Assembly: GCF_902364355.1 (NCBI RefSeq)
Contig: NZ_CABJDK010000003.1
Location: 62,001 to 126,000 of the forward strand
Direction: 5' to 3'
Source of the DNA: Collinsella aerofaciens
GTDB taxonomy: Bacteria; Actinomycetota; Coriobacteriia; Coriobacteriales; Coriobacteriaceae
DNA: 64,000 nt
The notes below the pieces were generated by a model. That model did no database searches. It was given only the letters and a program-made list of their open reading frames with translations, and was not told the origin of the DNA. Shown here one piece after another: positions 16,857-25,311 of the stretch. Position numbers and translations under genes: made by a program. Position 1 is the stretch's first letter. Each line of letters begins with the position of its first letter.

Positions 16857-17621
16857 GTGGTTGGCATTGGTATCGACATAGGCTCGACGGCGGCGAAGGC
16901 CGCGGTGGTGGACACGGACGGCGCCATCGCGTGGACCTGCGTCATGCCGACGGGGTATTCGTCGGTCGATGCGGCGGAGCGCTTGCGCGGCGAGCTTGTC
17001 GCGGCTGGCTATGACGTGTGTGCCGACGATGTTCGCGTGGTCGCGACTGGCTACGGCCGTGTCGCCGTGCCCTACGCTCACAAGGTCGTGACCGAGATTA
17101 CCTGCCACGGCACCGGTGCCGTGCGTCTGTTTGGCGATCACGGCACGGTGATTGACGTGGGGGGCCAGGACACCAAGGTCATCCAGCTTAAAGGCGGCCG
17201 CGTGGCCAAGTTTGCCATGAACGACAAGTGCGCTGCCGGCACGGGGCGCTTTTTGGAGATCATGGCCGACCGCCTAGGCATTTCCCAGCAGCAGATGGCC
17301 GACCTGGCGCGTTCCGGCGAGCCTACCAAGATCAGCAGCATGTGCACGGTATTTGCCGAAAGCGAGGTTATCAGCCTGATCGGTCGCGGTGAGCCGCGCG
17401 AGAACATCGCACGTGGCGTGATCGACAGCGTGGTCTCGCGCGTGGCGACCATGGCCGGGCAGGCGGTGGGCGCCCCGTACTATCTGACCGGTGGTCTGTG
17501 CGAGAACGCCTACGTTGTGGAGCGGTTGGGCGAGCTGCTGGGGTCGCCGGTGACCACCTCGCCCCAGGCCCGCTTTGCCGGTGCCATCGGCGCGGCGATT
17601 CGCGCACAGGCGCTCGATTAA
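16857..17621 (+). CDS. Acyl-CoA dehydratase-type activase (BadF/HgdC/YjiL family)
   Basis: A 254-residue ASKHA-fold ATPase. GIDIGSTAAKAAVV (5-18) and DVGGQDTKVIQL (100-111) bind nucleotide; Cys125 in NDKCAAGTGRF and Cys163 in SSMCTVFAESE are the ligands of the [4Fe-4S] cluster bridging the homodimer. It drives low-potential electrons into the partner reductases by ATP hydrolysis, in oxygen-sensitive fashion. The start is GTG 16857 with AAGGAGG upstream. It sits between the reductase pair and selD, suggesting one transcription unit. Confidence 0.9.
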   Translation: MVGIGIDIGSTAAKAAVVDTDGAIAWTCVMPTGYSSVDAAERLRGELVAAGYDVCADDVRVVATGYGRVAVPYAHKVVTEITCHGTGAVRLFGDHGTVIDVGGQDTKVIQLKGGRVAKFAMNDKCAAGTGRFLEIMADRLGISQQQMADLARSGEPTKISSMCTVFAESEVISLIGRGEPRENIARGVIDSVVSRVATMAGQAVGAPYYLTGGLCENAYVVERLGELLGSPVTTSPQARFAGAIGAAIRAQALD

Positions 17622-17691
17622 TGCATCGGCCGTGGGCCTGCATTCATGCGTATACTGGTAGGAAATGATTGACCGGCGAGAGGAGGTATCG

Positions 17692-18741
17692 ATGGCTGAC
17701 GATCAGATTAAGCTCACGTCTATGACTGCCGCGAGCGGTTGAGCCGCTAAGTTGGCTCCTGGAGCCCTCGCCCAGGTCTTGGGCGACTTACCCAATGTGC
17801 ATAACGACAACCTGCTCGTGGGGTTCGATACCTCCGACGATGCGAGCGTCTTCCGCGTCGGCGATAACCTGGGCCTCGTGCAGTCCATCGACTTCTTCCC
17901 GCCGATGGTCGACGACCCGTTTCTGTTTGGCCAGATCGCGGCGGCAAACTCGCTGTCGGACATATACGCCATGGGTGGACGACCGAGTCATGCTATGAAC
18001 CTGCTGTGCATTCCCAATTGCCTGGGCGTTGAGGTTGCCGGGCAGATTTTGGCGGGTGGCGCCGACAAGTGCGTCGAGGCTGGCTGCACCATCGCGGGCG
18101 GCCACACCATCAACGACGACGAGCCCAAGTACGGCCTGTCCGTGAGCGGTTTTGTGCCACTCGACCGCATGCTCGCCAACAGCGGTGCGCGCGTGGGCGA
18201 TGTCCTACTGCTGACCAAGGCGATCGGCTCGGGCATTATCACCACGGCCATTAAGGGCGAGCTCATCGAGCAGGACGAGGCCAGCCGGATGTTTGATTCT
18301 ATGCGCACCCTCAACGAGGCCCCGATCCGTTTGGCCGAGGGGCTCGAACTTCACGGCTGCACCGACATTACGGGCTTTGGCCTGATTGGGCATGCGTGCG
18401 AGATGGCCGAGGGCTCGGGCGTGCAGATTGAGCTTGCGTCGGGGGCGGTGCCGCTCTTTGACCAGGTGCTCGACATGGCGCGTCTGGGCATTATCCCCGC
18501 TGGCTCCTATCGCAACCAGGACTTCTTTGGCCCGCGCGTGGCTGCCGACGAGGACCTGGAGCCGGGCATGTTGGATGCGCTGTACGATCCGCAGACCTCG
18601 GGTGGTTTGCTCATCGCGGCGCCTGCTGCCGATGTGGATGAGCTTGCGCGTCGTTTACATGCCGAGGGGCGCGTTGCCGCCACAATCGGTCGCGTGTGCG
18701 AGCCGGTGCCGGGCGGTCCTGCTGTTCGCGTTGTGCATTAA
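17692..18741 (+). CDS. selD: Selenide, water dikinase SelD (selenoprotein, Sec17)
   Basis: SelD makes selenophosphate from selenide and ATP for selenocysteine and other selenium uses. The reading frame starts at ATG 17692 (AGGAGG upstream) and contains an in-frame TGA at 17740-17742. Reading it as selenocysteine gives SGUAAKL at residues 15-21, exactly the SelD active-site motif in which U or C precedes the catalytic Lys. The full product is 349 residues, the normal length; a start after the TGA would remove the catalytic site. A hairpin with a GGTCT loop lies 28 bases after the TGA. selA, selB and tRNA-Sec occur in the window, so decoding is possible. AIR-synthase-type domains follow. Confidence 0.95.
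17740..17786 (+). promoter_or_regulatory. bSECIS element of selD
   Basis: TGA (17740-17742) is followed by TCGCCCA (17768-17774), loop GGTCT (17775-17779) and TGGGCGA (17780-17786), a perfect 7-bp stem. The GGUCU apical loop is the one bound by SelB in Escherichia coli fdhF. The spacing is longer than in fdhF but within the range reported for bacterial SECIS elements. Confidence 0.8.
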
Positions 18742-18801
18742 GGAAAACCGTTTATGCGACCGCCTGCTGTTCTGGGCGGTCCCTTTTGAAAGGATGTAGC
18801 T

Positions 18802-19428
18802 ATGTCTACCAAAATTGAAGTCAATGCCATGGGCGATGCCTGCCCGCTGCCCGTTGTCAAGACGCTTAAGGCGCTCAAACAGCTTGACGGCGAGGGTGCC
18901 GTGGTGACCTCGGTCGATAACGAGACCGCCGTCAAGAACATCTCCAAGATGGCGCAGGAGAAGGGCTGCACGGCCTCGGTCGAGAAGGTTTCTGACGCTG
19001 AGTGGCACGTGACCGTGGCGACCTCTGGCGCCATTGCCGTGGCCGATCCCGAGCAGGATGGCGCTGCCTTCTGTGGTGCCAGCACCGGCAAGGGCGAGCT
19101 CGTCATTTCCGTCTACACCGACTGCATGGGCCGCGGCGACGACGAGCTGGGCCACAAGCTCATGAAGGCCTTCATCTTTGCCGTGACGCAGCAGGAGGAG
19201 CTGCCCGCGACCATGCTGTTCTACAACGGCGGAGCCAAGCTCACCGTCGAGGGCTCTCCGGTGCTCGACGACCTGAAGGGGCTGGCTGAGCAGGGCGTCG
19301 AAATCCTCACCTGTGGCACCTGCCTCGACCACTATGGCATTAAGGACCAGCTTGCCGTGGGCGAGGTCACGAACATGTATGTGATCGTGGAGAAGATGGA
19401 GCAGGCCGTGCGCGTCGTGCGCCCGTAG
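18802..19428 (+). CDS. yedF: Selenium metabolism protein YedF
   Basis: A 208-residue two-domain protein. The N-terminal TusA/SirA-like domain has the sulfur/selenium-carrier motif DACPLPVVKT with Cys14. The C-terminal DsrE-like domain contains TCGTCLDHYG. YedF is a recurrent neighbour of selD and is thought to carry or relay selenium (or persulfide), but the step is not established. GAAAGGATG precedes the ATG. It lies 60 bp after selD and before the DUF3343 and cysteine desulfurase genes, forming a selenium-delivery cassette. Confidence 0.88.
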   Translation: MSTKIEVNAMGDACPLPVVKTLKALKQLDGEGAVVTSVDNETAVKNISKMAQEKGCTASVEKVSDAEWHVTVATSGAIAVADPEQDGAAFCGASTGKGELVISVYTDCMGRGDDELGHKLMKAFIFAVTQQEELPATMLFYNGGAKLTVEGSPVLDDLKGLAEQGVEILTCGTCLDHYGIKDQLAVGEVTNMYVIVEKMEQAVRVVRP

Positions 19429-19447
19429 CGTATTGGTTGGAGTTGCC

Positions 19448-19699
19448 ATGAGGGAGAAGCGCCCGGCGCTTGTCATCACGTTTCCCACCACGGCGGCCGC
19501 CATGGGCTGCGAGTCCCTGTGCATCGAGCGCGGCCTTCCCGGGCGAACGATTCCCGTGCCCGGGGAGGTCGCTGCCGGCTGTGGTCTGGCGTGGAAAGCG
19601 TTGCCTGCCGATGAGGAGCTGCTGCGCGGCGAACTCGCCGCGGCGGGCGTTCCCACCGAGGGCTATACCGTGATTGATATGTGGGAGGTCGTGCGATGA
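19448..19699 (+). CDS. DUF3343 putative Se/S carrier protein
   Basis: An 83-residue protein of the DUF3343 family. It opens ALVITFPTTAAAMGCESLC and contains the family segment AAGCGLAWKA, with conserved cysteines. DUF3343 genes cluster with selD/yedF or with selenium-dependent molybdenum hydroxylases, and a carrier function has been proposed. The ATG at 19448 has TGGAG upstream; a TTG at 19433 is less likely. Its stop overlaps the start of the cysteine desulfurase gene (ATGA), so the two are translationally coupled. Confidence 0.8.
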   Translation: MREKRPALVITFPTTAAAMGCESLCIERGLPGRTIPVPGEVAAGCGLAWKALPADEELLRGELAAAGVPTEGYTVIDMWEVVR

Positions 19700-20835
19700 T
19701 CTACCTGGATAACGCGGCGACGACCATGCACAAGCCGCAGACGGTCATCGATGCCGTGACGCAGGCGATGTGCTCGCTCGGCAATGCCGGGCGCGGCGCC
19801 ACGTCGGGTGCCCTCGATGCCGCTCGTACGATTCACGGTTGCCGTGCCAAGCTCGCGCGCTTGCTGGGCTGCCCGCGGGCTGATCATGTGTGCTTTACGC
19901 CCAACTCTACGGCGGCGCTCAACACCGCCATCTGTGGCGTGGTGCGCCCCGGCGACCGCGTGGTCACGACGGTGCTCGAGCACAACTCCGTGCTGCGTCC
20001 GCTCAACCGCCTGGCAGCGGAGCGGGGTGTGACCGTTGAGCATGCGGGCTGTGACGTAAGCGGCGCGCTCGACTACGACGAGCTCGAGCGGCTAGTCACG
20101 CCCGGTACGCGTGCCGTGGTGGTGACGCATGCCTCTAATGTGACCGGCAACGCGGTCGACATTGCGCGCGTGGCGGCCTTGGCACATGCCGCGGGTGCGC
20201 TTGTGATCGTCGATGCCTCGCAGTCTGCCGGTACGGCGCATATCGATATGCAGGCCATGGGGCTCGACGTGGTGTGCTTTACCGGCCACAAGGGGCTCAT
20301 GGGCCCGCAGGGCACCGGCGGCCTGGCCGTGGCGGAGGGCGTCGACGTGGCGCCCTGGGCCATGGGCGGCACGGGCGTGCACAGCTTCGATGCGTTACAG
20401 CCCATGGAGTGGCCCACGCGGCTCGAGGCGGGCACGCTCAACGGCCACGGTGTCGCCGGCCTTTCTGTCGGCCTCGACTTTATCGAGGCCCAAGGTGGGG
20501 TCGAGGCGATTGCGGCGCATGAGCGAGCACTGGCGGATCGCTTTCTCGCTGGCGTGCGCGAAATCCCGGAGATCAAGCTCTACGGTGCCTTTGACCAGCC
20601 CGTGCGCTCGGCGATCGTTTCACTCAACGTGGGCGATATCGATTCGGCCGAGATTTCGGACGCGCTCATGCAAGGGTGGGGGATTGCGACGCGCCCCGGC
20701 GCCCACTGCGCTCCGCTCATGCACCGCGCGTTGGGGACCGAGCGCCAGGGTGTCGTTCGCTTCTCGTTTGGGTATTTCAACACGGACGAGGAAGTTGACG
20801 CCGCGATTGAAGCTTTGCGCGATTTAGCTTGCTAA
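19696..20835 (+). CDS. SelD-linked cysteine desulfurase family protein
   Basis: A 379-residue class V PLP enzyme. It has YLDNAATT at the N-terminus, the PLP lysine Lys199 in FTGHKGLMG, and the nucleophile Cys338 in RPGAHCAP. This subgroup, often next to yedF and DUF3343, probably acts as a cysteine desulfurase or selenocysteine lyase that mobilises selenium (or sulfur) as a persulfide for the neighbouring carriers. GGGAGG precedes the start. It is the last gene of the cluster; a terminator follows at 20851-20879. Direct selenocysteine lyase activity is inference. Confidence 0.87.
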   Translation: MIYLDNAATTMHKPQTVIDAVTQAMCSLGNAGRGATSGALDAARTIHGCRAKLARLLGCPRADHVCFTPNSTAALNTAICGVVRPGDRVVTTVLEHNSVLRPLNRLAAERGVTVEHAGCDVSGALDYDELERLVTPGTRAVVVTHASNVTGNAVDIARVAALAHAAGALVIVDASQSAGTAHIDMQAMGLDVVCFTGHKGLMGPQGTGGLAVAEGVDVAPWAMGGTGVHSFDALQPMEWPTRLEAGTLNGHGVAGLSVGLDFIEAQGGVEAIAAHERALADRFLAGVREIPEIKLYGAFDQPVRSAIVSLNVGDIDSAEISDALMQGWGIATRPGAHCAPLMHRALGTERQGVVRFSFGYFNTDEEVDAAIEALRDLAC

Positions 20836-20850
20836 AGCGTATATACTTGC

Positions 20851-20879
20851 GGGATGGGCCTTTTGCCCGTCCCGTTTTT
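20851..20879 (+). terminator. Terminator of the selD cluster
   Basis: GGGATGGGC (20851-20859) pairs with GCCCGTCCC (20865-20873), one G-U pair, and is followed by GTTTTTG. Confidence 0.8.
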
Positions 20880-20902
20880 GTTTCGACCCGAAAGGTGGTC
20901 CC

Positions 20903-22261
20903 ATGGCCTCATCCGCGCCGCGCGGCCTGCGCTCCGACCATGTCGTTACCGTCGGTATCGCCCTGTTCTCGATGCTCTTTGGCGCCGGCAACCTTATTAT
21001 TCCGCCGCTGCTGGCGCTGCAGGCAGGTTCTGCCACGCCGGTCGCCATGCTCGGCTTTCTCATTGCCGCCATCGGCCTGCCCGTCATGGGCTTTATCGCC
21101 GTGGCACTTGCCGGAACGGCGCGCGAGCTTGCCGGCCGTGTGCATCCCAAGTTCGGCGAGTTCTTTGTCGCGGCGGTGTATCTGGCTATCGGCCCGTGCC
21201 TGGCCATTCCGCGCACGAGCTCCACGGCCTTCGAGATGCTGGTGCCGCTGTTGCCCGAGGGCGTCTCGCTCGGCACGGCGCGCCTGGTGTTTGCCGTCGG
21301 CTTCTTTGTCGTCGCGTTTGCGCTCACGCTGCGCCCGGGCGTCATCACACGCGTGCTCGGCCGCATTACGGGCCCCGCGCTCATTGCGCTCATCGTGCTG
21401 GTCGTTGGTGCTGCCGTGATCTCGCCGCTGGGTCCCGCTGCCGCGCCGCAGGCCCCCTACGATGCTGGCGCTGCCGTGCAGGGCTTTCTGACTGGCTATC
21501 AGACCATGGACCTGCTCGCGTCGCTCGCCTTTGGCATCATCATCGCCGAGACCATCCACGAGTTGGGTGTTACCGATGACAAGCGCGTGGCCTTCGAGAT
21601 TTCGCGTTCCGGTGTGATCGCCGGCGTACTCATGGCCATCATCTACTGCGGCTTGGGCCTTGCCGGTATGCAGCTCGGCACCGTGATGCCCGACGCTACC
21701 AACGGCGCCGCCATCCTCGCCCGTTCGGCCTCCATGCATTTTGGGCTTGCCGGCACGGTCGTGGTCTTTGCGATCTTTTTCCTCGCCTGCATGAACGTGT
21801 GCATCGGCCTCATCAGCTGCTGCTCGCGTTACTTCTGCGAGACGTATGTGGTCGAAGGGGGAGCGGAGGCCTCTGAGGAGGCCATGCGCCGCCCCTTTGC
21901 GGTTCTCGCCTTTGTGTTCGCAGCGTTTTCGTGCGTGCTCTCCAACGTGGGCCTCGACGTGATTCTTATGTTCTCGGTGCCCATGCTCAATGCCTTGTAT
22001 CCCGTTGCCATTGTGCTGGTGCTTATGGGCCTGGTGCACGGTTTTTGCGACGCGCATCCGCAGGTATGGGTCTGGGTCGGCGGCGTCGTCGCGGTGCAGA
22101 GCGTGATCACCTCGGTCCGCGACGCGTTCTTTGCTGGCGCGTGGCTACCGTTCGATGCGCTGCCGCTGGCGGATATCGGTGCCGCGTGGGCGCCGGTCGC
22201 CGTGGTGGCGTTTGTGATAGGCCTGCTCCACAGCCGGTTTGTCGCACATTCGAGGAGCTAG
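20903..22261 (+). CDS. brnQ: Branched-chain amino acid transport system II carrier (BrnQ)
   Basis: A 452-residue polytopic protein of the LIVCS/BrnQ family, importing Leu, Ile and Val with Na+ or H+. FGAGNLIIPPLLALQAG near residues 27-43 is the typical first-helix signature, and about 12 hydrophobic segments follow. GAAAGG precedes the ATG. It is set apart from the selenium cluster by a terminator and from the tRNA genes by about 90 bp; no functional link to either is evident. Confidence 0.9.
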   Translation: MASSAPRGLRSDHVVTVGIALFSMLFGAGNLIIPPLLALQAGSATPVAMLGFLIAAIGLPVMGFIAVALAGTARELAGRVHPKFGEFFVAAVYLAIGPCLAIPRTSSTAFEMLVPLLPEGVSLGTARLVFAVGFFVVAFALTLRPGVITRVLGRITGPALIALIVLVVGAAVISPLGPAAAPQAPYDAGAAVQGFLTGYQTMDLLASLAFGIIIAETIHELGVTDDKRVAFEISRSGVIAGVLMAIIYCGLGLAGMQLGTVMPDATNGAAILARSASMHFGLAGTVVVFAIFFLACMNVCIGLISCCSRYFCETYVVEGGAEASEEAMRRPFAVLAFVFAAFSCVLSNVGLDVILMFSVPMLNALYPVAIVLVLMGLVHGFCDAHPQVWVWVGGVVAVQSVITSVRDAFFAGAWLPFDALPLADIGAAWAPVAVVAFVIGLLHSRFVAHSRS

Positions 22262-22352
22262 AATATCGCCGCTTGCACAGGCGGGAAGTCTCCCCTATAA
22301 TTTCCTTCGCTTTGGGACACGCAAGGTTTATGCCTTAGCTGCTCAACACCTT

Positions 22353-22429
22353 CGGGACGTGGCGCAGTTTGGTAGCGCGCCTGCTTTGGGAGCAGGATGT
22401 CGCAGGTTCAAATCCTGTCGTCCCGACCA
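22353..22429 (+). tRNA. tRNA-Pro (UGG)
   Basis: A 77-nt cloverleaf with acceptor CGGGACG/CGTCCCG and encoded ACCA end. The anticodon stem CCTGC/GCAGG holds the loop TTTGGGA, anticodon TGG. The T arm is GCAGGTTCAAATCCTGT. Confidence 0.96.
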
Positions 22430-22435
22430 TATCTT

Positions 22436-22509
22436 GCGGGCGTAGTTCAATGGTAGAACCCCAGCCTTCCAAGCTGATGACGCGGGTTCGATTCCCGTCG
22501 CCCGCTCCA
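22436..22509 (+). tRNA. tRNA-Gly (UCC)
   Basis: A 74-nt cloverleaf with acceptor GCGGGCG/CGCCCGC and encoded TCCA end. The anticodon stem CAGC/GCTG encloses CTTCCAA, anticodon TCC. Six bases separate it from tRNA-Pro, so they are probably co-transcribed. Its last 18 bases recur at 22695-22712. Confidence 0.96.
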
Positions 22510-22571
22510 TAAGAATTGTTTTAACGGCTTTGGTTTCCTTTGGGAATCAGAGCTGTTTTCGTTTACGCGCC

Positions 22572-22712
22572 GGGCGACGGGAATCGAACCCGTCAGGGTG
22601 CGGAGCTGAGAAAATGCGTGAGCATTTTCCAGCGCAGCACGCAAGGGCCGAAGGCCCGCAGCGAAACAAGGATTTGCGAAGCAAATCCTTGGACTTCCCG
22701 TCGCCCGCTCCA
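22572..22712. repeat. Palindromic element ending in a copy of the tRNA-Gly 3' end
   Basis: GGGCGACGGGAA (22572-22583) is the exact reverse complement of 22695-22706. The right arm continues to GCTCCA, giving an 18-nt direct copy of the tRNA-Gly 3' end (22492-22509); the left arm continues as an inverted copy of its T arm. Three hairpins lie inside: GAAAATGC/GCATTTTC, GGGCC/GGCCC and AAGGATTTGC/GCAAATCCTT. It looks like an attachment-site scar or a structured mobile remnant. No coding potential was seen between the tRNA and the next gene. Confidence 0.6.
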
Positions 22713-22832
22713 AGCTATATAATCGCAGGCCAATATGCTAATTTGGCTCGCGTTTATTTTTATACCGTCCGACCTCGCGGGGCAAATGAACCAAGAGCGT
22801 TTGTCCCACATCGTAAGAAAGTAGTGATTGCC

Positions 22833-23669
22833 ATGGCACAGAGTAAGGCAGAATACCCCACCCCCGACTGCCTGGCGCCCGCCGCGATCGAGGCTAAGTC
22901 CGAGGCCGCCGGCGTTACCAAGGCCAACCTGCCGGTCTCGAAGGCCTTTTTGCTCGCCATGTTCGCCGGAGCGTTTATCGCCTTCGGCGGCCTGTTCTTC
23001 ACGGTCTTTCTGAGCGATCCCACGCTTGGCTGGGGCGCCCAGCGCTTCGTGGGCGGTCTTGCTTTTTGCCTGGGACTGGTGCTCGTGCTCATTTGCGGCG
23101 CGGAGCTGTTTACCGGTAACTCGCTTATGGTATGCGCGCTTAAGAGCAAAAAGATTACGCTCGTCCAGATGTTCAAGGCTTGGGCTGTTGTGTGGATCGG
23201 CAACTTTGCCGGCGCCCTGTTCGTTGTCTTTTTGATTTACATGGCAGCTATTTATAAGCTCAACGGCGAGGCCGTCGCCAATACCATGGTGAGCGTCGCC
23301 GCCGGTAAGGTTGCGATCGACGCCGTTACCATCTTCTTCCGCGGCATTTTGTGCAACATCTTTGTCTGCCTGGCCGTATGGATCGGCACTGCCGGCAAGA
23401 CCGTGGTCGACAAGGTCGTGGGCATTTTGCTGCCCATCGCTGCCTTTGTGGCCTGCGGTTTTGAGCACTGCGTCGCCAACATGTACTTTTTGCCCATGGG
23501 TATTTTGATGCACTCCTGCGGCTATGGAGCCGATGTCGCTGGCGCCGATGCCCTCAACGCTGCCGGGTTGGCGCTCAACCTTACGGTCGCCACGCTGGGC
23601 AATATCGTGGGTGGCGCCCTGATCGTGGCGCTGGGCTACTGGTTTATCTACGCCAACAAAGAGTCCTAA
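22833..23669 (+). CDS. Formate/nitrite transporter family channel
   Basis: A 278-residue membrane protein of the FNT family (FocA/NirC/HSC type), a pentameric channel for formate, nitrite or hydrosulfide. GAELFTGNSLMVC and GFEHCVANMYFLPMG carry the conserved helix-breaking loops of the family, and six membrane helices are evident. The ATG at 22833 (MAQSKAEY) has only a weak AAGAAAG site. It lies just before selA; since formate dehydrogenases are the commonest bacterial selenoproteins, formate is an attractive substrate, but this is inferred from position only. Confidence 0.87.
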   Translation: MAQSKAEYPTPDCLAPAAIEAKSEAAGVTKANLPVSKAFLLAMFAGAFIAFGGLFFTVFLSDPTLGWGAQRFVGGLAFCLGLVLVLICGAELFTGNSLMVCALKSKKITLVQMFKAWAVVWIGNFAGALFVVFLIYMAAIYKLNGEAVANTMVSVAAGKVAIDAVTIFFRGILCNIFVCLAVWIGTAGKTVVDKVVGILLPIAAFVACGFEHCVANMYFLPMGILMHSCGYGADVAGADALNAAGLALNLTVATLGNIVGGALIVALGYWFIYANKES

Positions 23670-23691
23670 AGGACCCAACCCATAACCGACC

Positions 23692-23778
23692 AAAAAGGGA
23701 CAGGTTTATTTTGGCAGGTTTTGAGCGAGGCGCTGCGCCGTCTTGTCACGAGCTGCCATAATGGACCTGTCCCTTTTT
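23692..23778 (+). terminator. 87-nt GGGACAGG palindrome before selA
   Basis: AAAAAGGGACAGGT (23692-23705) pairs perfectly with ACCTGTCCCTTTTT (23765-23778). Inner pairing of TGGCAG with CTGCCA and of GCG/CGC extends the fold. It ends in a T-run, so it may terminate the FNT transcript or attenuate selA. Confidence 0.65.
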
Positions 23779-23853
23779 GCATGTGCGTTGCCGCATTTTG
23801 CTGCTGACGACAAAGGGGACCCGCTTTTTATTGAACATGTCGAAAGGCTTTCC

Positions 23854-25311
23854 ATGAGCGACTGCGAATCCATGCCTGCCGAGGTGCGCGACCGCCTGCG
23901 CTCCATTCCCGCCGTTCACGAGCTGCTGGCCGAGTGGCCGGTCATGAAGGCTGCCGGCGATGCGGGCGACATGATTGTGCGCGAGGCGATTGATGCCGAG
24001 CTCGATGCCGAGCGCGAGGCGATTCGCTCTGGCGTCCCCGCTAGGAATAAGCGCGAGCTCGCCTTGGCCATCGAGCAGCGGTGCCACCGACTGTCGCTGC
24101 CGACCCTGCGCCCTGCCGTCAACGCGTCGGGCGTTGTGATTCACACCAATCTGGGCCGTGCTCCGCTTGCTCCCGCAGCGGTGCAGGCGGTGGCCGATGT
24201 CGCCCGCGGCTACAGCACGCTTGAGTATGACGTCGCGACCTGTGCCCGTGGGGGCCGCAAAGAGCATGCCGCGCGTCTGCTGCGCACGCTCACGGGGGCG
24301 CAGGACGCCCTGGTTGTCAACAACAACGCCGCGGCGGTGCTGCTGGTGCTTGCCGCGCATGCAAGCGGCAAAGAGGTCATCGTGAGCCGTGGCGAGCTTG
24401 TCGAGGTGGGCGGCAGCTTCCGCATTCCCGATATCATGGCGGCTTCGGGTGCCAAGCTTGTCGAGGTGGGCTCCACCAACCGCACGCATCTGGATGATTA
24501 CCGAAGCGCCATTACGCCCAATACGGCGATGATCTTGAAAGTTCATCCTTCTAACTACCGTATCGAGGGTTTCCACGAGGAGGTTTCCGCGGCGGAGCTT
24601 TCTGCGCTGGCGCATGAGCACGGGCTGTTACTGTACGAGGACCAGGGCTCGGGCGCTTTGCTTACAGATGAGGTGCTCGTCGATGCTGGGGAGAAGCCCA
24701 CGTCCGCCTCGCTTTGCGCCGGCGTTGACGTCGTCTCGTGCTCGGGCGACAAGCTGCTCGGCGCCTCGCAAGCGGGCATTATTCTCGGTAGCGCCCAGGT
24801 AATCGCCGCCTGTGCCTCGCATCCGCTTATGCGCGCGCTTCGCCCCGGCAAGCTCACGCTCGCGGCGCTCGAGGCCACTTTGCGCCTGTATGTGACCGGA
24901 TCCGATACAGCGCATCGGGAGATCCCGGTGCTCAACATGCTTTCCGGCGCGCCGGCTCCGCTCGAGCGTCAGGCCAAGCGCCTGCATGACCGCATGCTGC
25001 GCAAGCTTCGCGAGTCTCAGTGTGAGGAGGCGGTGGAGCTGCAGGTTGTCGAGGGCGTGTCTGCTCCGGGCGGCGGTTCGCTGCCGACCGTCGAGCTCCC
25101 AACTTTTTGCGTTGCCGTCTGTCCCGTCGATGGGCGTCTATCCGCCGATGGCCTAAAGCGCGCTATGGTACAGGAGCCCGATACGCCGGTTGTGACGCGC
25201 GTGCGGCACGACCAGGTGCTTTTTGACGTTCGCACGCTTTTGCGCGACACCGACCTTGACCTGTGTGCGTCTGCGTTGGCGGATGCCGTGCGGGCAGGTT
25301 TGCGTCGATGA
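23854..25311 (+). CDS. selA: L-seryl-tRNA(Sec) selenium transferase SelA
   Basis: A 485-residue PLP enzyme that converts seryl-tRNA(Sec) to selenocysteinyl-tRNA(Sec) using selenophosphate from SelD. The PLP lysine is Lys300 in SCSGDKLLGASQAG. NASGVVIHTNLGRAPL (90-105) and VNNNAAAVLL are standard SelA segments. The start at 23854 (MSDCESM) has GAAAGG upstream; the frame extends to 23743 into the palindrome and is unlikely. Its stop overlaps the selB start (ATGA), so the two are coupled. Confidence 0.95.
   Translation: MSDCESMPAEVRDRLRSIPAVHELLAEWPVMKAAGDAGDMIVREAIDAELDAEREAIRSGVPARNKRELALAIEQRCHRLSLPTLRPAVNASGVVIHTNLGRAPLAPAAVQAVADVARGYSTLEYDVATCARGGRKEHAARLLRTLTGAQDALVVNNNAAAVLLVLAAHASGKEVIVSRGELVEVGGSFRIPDIMAASGAKLVEVGSTNRTHLDDYRSAITPNTAMILKVHPSNYRIEGFHEEVSAAELSALAHEHGLLLYEDQGSGALLTDEVLVDAGEKPTSASLCAGVDVVSCSGDKLLGASQAGIILGSAQVIAACASHPLMRALRPGKLTLAALEATLRLYVTGSDTAHREIPVLNMLSGAPAPLERQAKRLHDRMLRKLRESQCEEAVELQVVEGVSAPGGGSLPTVELPTFCVAVCPVDGRLSADGLKRAMVQEPDTPVVTRVRHDQVLFDVRTLLRDTDLDLCASALADAVRAGLRR

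Noticed and set aside
17752..18741. SelD starting after the TGA, as a shortened protein
   Set aside because: It would lack the catalytic motif; the frame continues upstream through a UGA with SECIS to an ATG with AGGAGG.
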